Positions 56,605-64,000 of a stretch of 64,000 bases of DNA are shown piece by piece (within the stretch, counting starts at the first letter, position 1; the number at the start of each line of letters is the position of its first letter). A program made the translations under genes and the position numbers. The notes beneath the pieces are model-generated. The model had not been told where the DNA came from and did no database searches. It saw nothing but the letters and a program-made list of their open reading frames with translations. This stretch comes from Symsagittifera roscoffensis (Eukaryota > Xenacoelomorpha > Acoela > Convolutidae), in the NCBI RefSeq assembly GCF_963678635.1, contig NC_087066.1, forward strand, positions 60,854,875 to 60,918,874. The letters run 5' to 3'.

Positions 56605-57640
56605 CACGTATGGATGAGCCCTCTACGAAGCAATCAACAAATTGAAACCGTTAACCAATGGATTGAAGTTATTTTGTACAACACTACAAACTGCGAAAAA
56701 CCTTTTAGAAAAAAGATCATAGCCAAGCCAATGATAGCTAAAACAGTAAATCAGTAAATCAATATAAAAATGAAATTGAACAAGAATAGCTTCGACTAAT
56801 TCATAGAAAAACTATGAAAACGTGTGACAGTTAATCTTAAAGGAGAAACGAAATCAAGAAGGCTAGTGAAGCAATCATAACGAATTCAGTTGTCAAAAAA
56901 AGGAAACAAAAAATGAAAAAAAAATCCAAAACTTTTTTTTTAAATTGTTCCTTACTTTTTTGTTTTTTCTTTTTTTTAAAAAGAAGTTTTCACTGCCGAT
57001 GACGCACTAGCTAAAGAAAACAAGTATGAAACGATTGATTATTTAAAGCATAGCGTATATTCTGTTTAAAGTGCATTACGAACGGATATGAACTTTGTCA
57101 GTGTGCCTTTGAATGAAAAACATATACGACGGAGCAATTTTTAAATGGATGAGCCTACTACGATGTTAAAACATATGTTTAGCCAATGGTTTCAAGTTTT
57201 TTCTACAACACTACAAACTGCAAAAAACGTAATAGGAAAAAAATCATCGCTAAGCCAATGATAGCTAAGACAGTAAATCAGTAAAGCAATATAAAAACGA
57301 AATGGAACAAGAATAGTTCCGACCAATTCATAAAAAATAAAAGAAAACGTAGGACTTTTAAATTAACTGGGGAAAAGAAAACAAGAAGGCTAGTGAAGCA
57401 ATCGTAACAAGTTTGGTCGTTAAGAAATAGTAAAACAAAAAGTTAAAAAGAATTCAAAATGTTTTTTTAACTGTGCCTTTTTTTGCTGTTTTTTTTCTTT
57501 TGTTTAAAATTCTTCATTGCCAATGACGCACTATATGAGGTTATTCAAGCCATAACGCATATTCTGGTCTCAACGAACGTATATGAACAATGTCAGTGTG
57601 CCTTTGAATGAAAAACATATACGATAGAGCAATTTTTTTA
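56605..57640. repeat. ~535-bp tandem duplication
   Basis: Two diverged units start at TGGATGAGCC (56611 and 57146). Shared landmarks are ACAACACTACAAACTGC, AAGCCAATGATAGCTAA and AGAAGGCTAGTGAAGCAATC, and both end at CTTTGAATGAAAAACATATACGA (about 57107 and 57600). No reading frame is conserved. Confidence 0.75.
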
Positions 57641-57732
57641 AAACCATCTCTTGTATCTTTTTATATTGGATTATCTGCTTCCAAGAATGAAAAAAGTATG
57701 TGCGGGCATTTTTATGAATATTTTACAAATGA

Positions 57733-58270
57733 AAACAAGACTGCTCGGATCAGGGCGAAGCCCTGAATGTTCCGACTGCCTTTTAAGGTTTATGGAGCAG
57801 TAATAATTTTAAAAAATTAATTGAAATAAAATAAAATAAATTTTTTTTTTAATTTGAATTTTTTAATAAAAATTATCTCCCCACACGCCATATAAAGTAC
57901 AAAAGGATAGATTTCGTTCCTTGAAACAAACCAATAATGGCAAATAAGCTTGTTTCAACCAATTTGGAACAATTTCTAAGACGGATTAAATCTCCGCTTA
58001 CGCGTTAATAGCTCGAATTATATAATTATATCGCGCGTTAATTGTCCCAAATTGATCAAAATGGCAACCTTTAAACCCTCATAACTTTACAAAAAATGAT
58101 CACAGGTGAAATGTCTTTTCAAATTTAAGCTCAAGACAACAATACCTTTTGAATGATATTAAAAAAATTCGTCAAAAATGGCTAGTTAAAAAGTCGAAAT
58201 TTGTCTGAAGAAAAAAAAACAACACGGAGCACAAATATTCCGTTACTTTCGTTACGAAGGTCGGAACAAT
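57733..58270 (+). mobile_element. ACTGCTCG repeat, full copy
   Basis: Complete copy: AACAAGACTGCTCGGATCAG, hairpin, TGTTCCGACTGCC, CCCACACGCCATATAAAG, palindromic centre and TCGGAACAAT end. TATAATTATATCGCG shows a small duplication inside the palindrome. Confidence 0.75.
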
Positions 58271-59010
58271 TAGTACCGTTTTGACCAGTGAGATTGTGGC
58301 TGCGACTGTTGACACAAATACGGCTCTTATTTTCTTGCTGTGAACCAATTTAATGATACGATACGGAAATTTTGAGTCGCTGTTTTGTAATCAGATGTTT
58401 TATTATTGAATGTGAGAAAATGTGAAAAAAAATCAGTCTGTCAGGCCCAATTATACAGTGTTGACAAAAAAACTGAAAAAATGTCTTTCTTCATAGTTTC
58501 TGAAAGTTTAATTTGCAAATAAGAATCTAGTTGTCATCCATTTGCTATCTATTACTTTCCTTTTGATTTTGATAGCTGTCACAGATTTCAGCTATATTGT
58601 GCCCATAACCGCTAGGCGTTTTTATGAACAGCCGTACATTGAGACTGGCAAAACAGTGAAACACAGTTTCTGAGCAGTATTCCGAATTGATCACCTTTTG
58701 ACTGAAAAATTAATAGAGTTTGCAAAAATGCACAAAAATAAATGTTTAAATGTTTGCTGAAAATTTTGATTCAAGAATTCTCTGACTGAATGATGATGAT
58801 GTTAGTCGCTGATGTTAATCGATGAGTTTCTCTAAGTTTTGTCTCGTATCAATCATAAAATTCAGGTTGATGAACAAAATAAATTTATCATTCTGGATAT
58901 GATTCAATTTTTTGGCTAGGATAATTAAACCGCTCCAAGCACCCATGAATTTTAGCAGAATTTATTGTTAAACCATGGGCAGTATCTATAAGATTACAAA
59001 ATATTCCATT
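58271..59010. other. Stretch without a recognisable gene before the second Gypsy-like copy
   Basis: AT-rich, no coding signal. It ends ATATTCCATT against the LTR, which differs from the flank of the first copy and confirms an independent insertion. Confidence 0.4.
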
Positions 59011-59420
59011 TGAGTTAGGATCGATGTGGTTAACTCATATAGTAATTTCGGATAGGGTACACCGTCTGCTCGTCACGCTATCTTATTTTCCGTCGGATAG
59101 ATTCGTGCAACTTCTTAGTCTAATACCGATCCTAATCTTACTCTTATATCTACTAGTCTCAGGGTGTTTAAATAGTCTCTGCTAGGCTCAATAGATCTAG
59201 AGTATACTGGCTTATTGCAACTGCTGAAGTTCTCTTGGAGAGGTAACTAATTTCTAAGTTAAATTCAAATCTCTCTGGTGCTGAAATTACAAGTAATTTC
59301 AGCACTTACAAACAAGTGGGTTGTTAGTTGGATGGACTATGATTGGTTAATATTAAATATTTTACACTGGTAAAACATCTAATTTATCCAATAATAAAAT
59401 GTAGTTTAGATCGGGTTCCA
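59011..59420 (-). repeat. 3' LTR of a second Gypsy-like copy (410 bp)
   Basis: Same length and ends (TGAGTTAGGA...GGGTTCCA on the + strand) as the LTRs at 21190 and 41433, with more differences. The element it belongs to continues past the window end. Confidence 0.88.
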
Positions 59421-61020
59421 CCCATCCGGGGTTTACAGAGTTTTTTAAAACTATCTTTCTTCTCTGCATTTTGAAGGATGGATGATGAACGTTGGTATTT
59501 GGCGAACATCATTTTCTTATCCGGTTCCGCTTGAAGAAGAACGTTCCAGGACGCTGGAATCAGGGACAGGAAATTGTTACTTCGTCATTCGACAACGACT
59601 GTGATCCCCAATGAAATCAATCCGATTTCAAAATGGTTTGCTATGTCAGGTTTTTCTGTATTAGTAGAGAATTGTTTTGTGTGCAGCCTCGTCTGGGAAT
59701 GGCGTGAAGATCGTGTGTGGAAAGGATGCCTTGTAACTCGGATCTGTACGTATACTTGTACATCGAGGTGGTCATTGGTCTAGTTCAATGAAGTCATTAT
59801 CTGCGAAGTCAAGTCGTACTCTAAATCCTTTGAGTTGTGATTGTGGACGGCATGTCGGTTGTGTTTGGCCATTCTGTAGGTCGAGTGTGATGGGATCATC
59901 TAGATTTTGGATGTTCGTATTTGTTGTTGTGTATGGTCTATATACTGCAGAGTATAATTTATATTCTATAAATTTATGTTAATTTGGTTTTTTAGTCATG
60001 AACTTAGTTAGTCGTTTTCACAAAAGCGTTTTGTTTTAGTTCAGTTATTTGGAAGAGTTACTCACCCTTGAGTACCTCTTATTAAAAATAGAAGTGTGGT
60101 CACAAAGCGTGGATGTAGCGCGGTGGGTAATGCCGGCTATTGAGCATGCTCAGGACGTCCTCTCTGGTGGTTTAGGCCAGGAGTGGGAGTATGATTGCAT
60201 GCTGTTTCTTTGAGAGGTCCTGTTATGTGCTAACGTTTTATGTTGGGTTTATGTTGGTCTTTCTTATGTCACTTTGGTTGTGTCCTTTTTTCAAAAATCA
60301 AATTGTTTTTGGTTTGGGTTTGTCTTGCGGTTTTTTTGTGTTTTATTATTTCTCTCTTAGACTTTATAATAGTCTTCAAAAGAATAAATTATCCAGTTTT
60401 AAACTGGGTTAATCCGGTTTGGGTACCGTTTGTTTTCTTTTCTTAGTCATGCTGTTATTTTATGATTTGTGGTGTTTAGTAAGCTGCGTTGGTTAGTTTG
60501 GTTTAGTGTATAATTCCTTTCCAACCGGGTTAAAGGAAAATTTGAAACTTGTTATCGTGTGCTAGAGTTGTTGATAGTGAAAGCTTGAAGCTTAAAATCA
60601 TTATTTAAACAATTCTTCGTGGGCGAGCTGTGCGAGTTTGGATAGAATTTTTGTGCGAGTGAATGAAAATATTTGAAAAGGTTAGTACTGCTTTCTCATT
60701 TTATCAATTTATTGCATAGAATTTGAATTTTACTGCGTTTAGGGGAAATTTAAAATTATAAATTTTCATCGTGATTAAGTTTACTGCTTCATGGGGAAAA
60801 AATTTATAAAAAAATTTTACTTCATTTGGTATAAATTTTACTACATTATTTAGTGCAAGAAATTAACGAATTTTAAGAGAATTTAACAAGTTTGTATTTT
60901 TTTTCTTTTCTGTTTTGTAGATGATCGTGGTGTGAAGACTAGAAATACAAATCAAACATTGATAGAAAATGGTTAGTACTAATTTAAATTTATTAGTTAA
61001 GACTATTTCAAATTATACTT
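59421..61020 (-). other. 3' untranslated region of the second Gypsy-like copy
   Basis: It aligns along its length with 21600-23213, with scattered substitutions and small indels. The + strand frames are not conserved and are discarded. Confidence 0.6.
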
Positions 61021-64000
61021 ACCTTAATCTTCCGGAAAAAAGCCGTAGGGTAAGATGTCTTGAATCATGTCTGATATTGTTAATATTTGGCTAGTATGCG
61101 TATGATGTTTTTAGTTTGTAGCAGTGGCCAAAGCAATTGAAGTGCCTTGATGTTGTTAGTTCTTCTGTGCCTACTGCAATTTCATAAGGTGTGTTTTGGA
61201 TGAGGTTATATATTTTATGATTATTTTTAGTATTGTGAATGAATTCTAATATGGGTATTTCAATAGGCTGGATAAATTCATGCGGGATAAGGAAGGGTCT
61301 GGATTCTTCGGCATTGAAGGTCTTTGTGATGTGACAGAATATATACATTTGGGTAAATGGGTCGTAGTTGCGGAGGATGTCGTGGAGGTTAGTATCTTTA
61401 ATGCAATATGTAAAATTAAGAAAAAATGGTGACGTGTATTTTGAGTTAAGAAACTGAAAACGATGGTGAGGTTGTCTTGATGGGGTGTGTAATTCAAAAT
61501 GATTTTGTATAAAAAAATAATATGTATATGTGTGCGTTTGTTTAGTGCGTAACATAACATCGTGGGAACAGTGCAAATCGCGTTCCTGTGGTGAAAGAAA
61601 GTGAAAGGTTAGTGAAAATAACTGAAATTGATCATAGAAGCTCTCGTATGCTTGAATATCAACTGGTGATTCTGAAATAAGGTGACCATGCTTTCGATCA
61701 AAAATATTAAGTGTGAATACGTATGATGTCTTAATGAAAAATTTTTCTGTTAGTTGCGGGTTTGCGAAGCGGTCTTCATCTAAAAATTGATCTTGATTAG
61801 GGTGGATGATATTATGATCGTAGTATTCTATTGCAAAATCGTTAGCTCGGGGTGCGGTGAATGTTTTTAATAATTTTTTTATATCCAACGTAAGTAAATT
61901 GTCGAGGTGTTAGTGTTGTGGTGTGTCTATGTAACATGTTTTTGTTCTTTTCGATAATGTCATGAGTATTAGCTAATGGTAGGCAAAGGGGGTTAGTAAA
62001 ATTATAATAAGCTGTCCAATGAAGTGTTGGCATTAAAATGTGCTCATCAACAAAATTGCGTGTATTGTTAGTATTGTTAGGTGTATTTAATGTATAATGC
62101 AGAAATGAGGGTAAGGTGATTTTTATGAAAATTTTTAGTGTTGGTGTGTTCCGGGTGATTGATATATTCGCGGGCTGTTCCGGGTTTGGTTGGAAATGGG
62201 TGATTTGGAAACTTTCGTTTATAAGTGCGATAAGCTCGGTGAGTGCTGGTAGGTGTTTCGGTGGATGTGGATGATTGTGCTAATGATGGAGTGTAAGCTG
62301 AGGAAGGTGTGGGGGTAGGTGGATTTGAGGATGTTATTGTGGATGATAGTTGATGTATTGTGAGGGTGTTGGAGGTGTATTAATTTTTGTTGTAAAATAA
62401 TAAAATTATCAAGCTCCTGGGAAATTTGGGGGTATCTGGGGAATTATTATATGATCTGTCGGAATGAAGTGGATAATAGGTTGGGGTTACCTGGGAAGCA
62501 TAAGAAGGAGTGGAAACGGATGGGAGTGGATGACTGGATGGGATTGGTTGAAAAGGGGGTTTTGAAAAAACTGAGGAGTTGGTATGGGTATAGGTAGAGG
62601 GAGATGGTTAGGAGTCTGCAAATTCGTCGGGGGTTTCTACATTAGAGTTATTAAATTGTGAGATAGTATGAAAAACTGAAATATCCGAGTTAGTATCAGA
62701 ATTCGTGCTTGAGGGTATATTAATAATTGGAAAATCGGGTGGTGGCAAATCAAAAAGTGGGATTATTGGGATTGTGAGATAGGTTTAGTGTATATTGCGG
62801 AAATGACGGTAAGGTGATTTCAAGAAAATTTTTCGTGTTGGTGTGTTGCGGGTGATCAATATATTCACGGGCTGTTCCGGGTTTGGTTGGGAATGGGTGA
62901 TTTGGAAAATTTTGTTTAAAAGTGCGATAAGCTCTGTGAGTGCTAGTAGGTGTTTCGGTGTATGTGGATGATTGTGCTAATGATGGAGTGTAAGCTGAGG
63001 AGGGTGTGGGGGTAGGTGGATTTGAGGATGTTGTTGTGGATAATAGTTGATGTATTGTTAGGTTGTTTGTGGTGTATTAATTGTTGTTGTAAAGTAATAA
63101 AATTATCAAGCTCCTGGGAAATTTGGGGGGTATCTGGGGAATTATTATATGATCTGTCGGAATGAAGTGAAGAATAGGTTGGGGTTACTTGGGAAGCATA
63201 AGAAGGAGTGGAAGCGGATGGGAATGGATGACTGGATGGGGTTGGTTGAAAAGGGGGTTTTGAAAAGGAGGTAGAGGGAGATGGTTCGGAGTCTGCAAAT
63301 TCGTCGGGGGTTTCTACATTAGAGATATTAAATTGTGAGATAGCATGAAAAACTGAAATATCTGAGTTAGTATCAGATTTCGTGCTTGATGGTATATTAA
63401 TAATTGGAAAATCGGGTGGTGGGAAAGCAAAAAGTGGGATTATTGGTATTTGAGTTTGGAGGTTGGCTGGGTGGGAATTTGAGCGATGGAGGCATCTAAG
63501 TTGTCGGCTCATCGTGGGCTAAAAAAAATGACTATGTTGAGATTGAAAAGTGGTGGTGTGGGTTTATTCTATAATTTGTTTGTATGTATTATCATTTTGT
63601 GATTGATGTGTCATTATGTGTTGGATGGGACTTTGTGTTATATTTGGTCTAGAGTTTGGATTATTTGTGATTGCTAGGTTTTGGAAGTTACGGGGAACTA
63701 ATGATAATGGATGGTTTTGTGGTAAGGGTGGCAACTGTGGTGCGGTAGGTGTTATTTCTATATTATTGTGTTCTTCGTCGTATGTGTTTTGTCTTGTGGA
63801 TATTTTTGTGTTATGTTCCTTTATTTGTGCATCTAGAAGTATTTGTTAATTGATGATGAAAAAGTTCCAAAAAAATCCTTCAAATAGTATACGTGCTACA
63901 CTTGCTCGTCGGTTTACTTGTGTATGTATAGCGCATGTGTTATAGATTCCTTTTAACAGTGAGAAAAGAAATCCTATAAAATTAAACATGGCGTATAAGA
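61021..64000 (-). pseudogene. Downstream ORF of the second Gypsy-like copy, broken and duplicated
   Basis: It matches 23214-25470 in order. The C-terminal part is open at 61888-61091 (FLDEDRFANPQLTEK, NSKYTSPFFLNFTYC), then shifts frame near 61870 and again further up. The Pro/Ser/Thr-rich part occurs twice, at about 62090-62775 and 62790-63452. A 66-bp insert at about 63453-63518 is not in the first copy. The window ends at the position equivalent to about 25453, just after the start codon. The pattern of breaks differs from the first copy, so both decayed independently from an intact parent. Confidence 0.7.
62090..63452 (-). repeat. ~690-bp tandem duplication inside the second copy's ORF
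   Basis: GGTAAGGTGATTT...TGTTCCGGGTTTGGTTGG at 62110-62195 recurs at 62810-62895, and both units end GGGATTATTGG. The first Gypsy-like copy has this block once (24290-24960). The units differ by several substitutions, so the duplication is not very recent. Confidence 0.75.

Noticed and set aside
1-64000. CRISPR arrays, bacterial operons, rRNA genes
   Set aside because: None is seen; spliced genes and retrotransposons show a eukaryotic genome.

Overview
The window is AT-rich, intron-containing metazoan DNA dominated by transposable elements. There is no operon-like layout, spliced host exons can be read, and there are two LTR-retrotransposon lineages plus several families of short non-autonomous repeats and one 200-base assembly gap (47015-47214). 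It looks like a repeat-rich invertebrate genome; I cannot name the species from sequence alone.

Region 1 (1-8088) is a nearly full BEL/Pao LTR retrotransposon on the + strand. Its left LTR is cut by the window start and its right LTR is about 7823-8088. Its order is a 179-bp tandem-repeat leader, an extra small ORF with SGNH-hydrolase-like motifs, gag, aspartic protease, reverse transcriptase (RT), RNase H and integrase. It is dead: it has several frameshifts and stops, a substitution in the RT catalytic box and an internal deletion between RNase H and integrase. Region 2 (8179-12531) is a host gene starting about 90 bases after the LTR. Two exons (8179-8320 and 10946-12531) join in phase across a 2.6-kb repeat-filled intron and give a 575-residue protein I do not recognise. 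Region 3 (12.6-21.2 kb) holds decayed repeats: a foldback structure of TTGCAAGA motifs, a LINE RT fragment, a 744-bp tandem duplication and one old copy of the short-repeat family that dominates 46-58 kb.

Region 4 (21190-41842) is a second LTR retrotransposon, Ty3/Gypsy-like, on the - strand. It is bounded by two 410-bp LTRs with TG...CA ends and a 4-bp target duplication (CTTT on both outer sides). From 5' to 3' on the - strand it carries a leader, ORFs of unknown role, gag with a CCHC knuckle, protease, RT, RNase H and integrase. Then come a membrane/cysteine-rich env-like region and a long Pro/Ser/Thr-rich ORF. Its 5' part is rearranged: 36662-38450 is a second copy of 40831-43274. That copy includes leader, part of an LTR and part of the neighbouring host gene.

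Region 5 (42244-43391) is that host gene: two - strand exons of a PLAC8-domain (cysteine-rich) protein, joined in phase across a GC-AG intron. The copy at 37453-38450 is a frameshifted, truncated pseudogene. Region 6 (43.4-59 kb) has no confident genes. It contains about eight copies, in both orientations, of a ~530-bp repeat with two hairpins, a 0.95-kb CCCGGGTTGACC inverted-repeat element nested in one copy, hAT-like termini, a 535-bp tandem duplication and one possible orphan exon at 53651-53850. Region 7 (59011-64000) is the 3' end of a second copy of the Gypsy-like element: LTR, 3' UTR and downstream ORF. It has its own ~690-bp internal tandem duplication and runs off the window.
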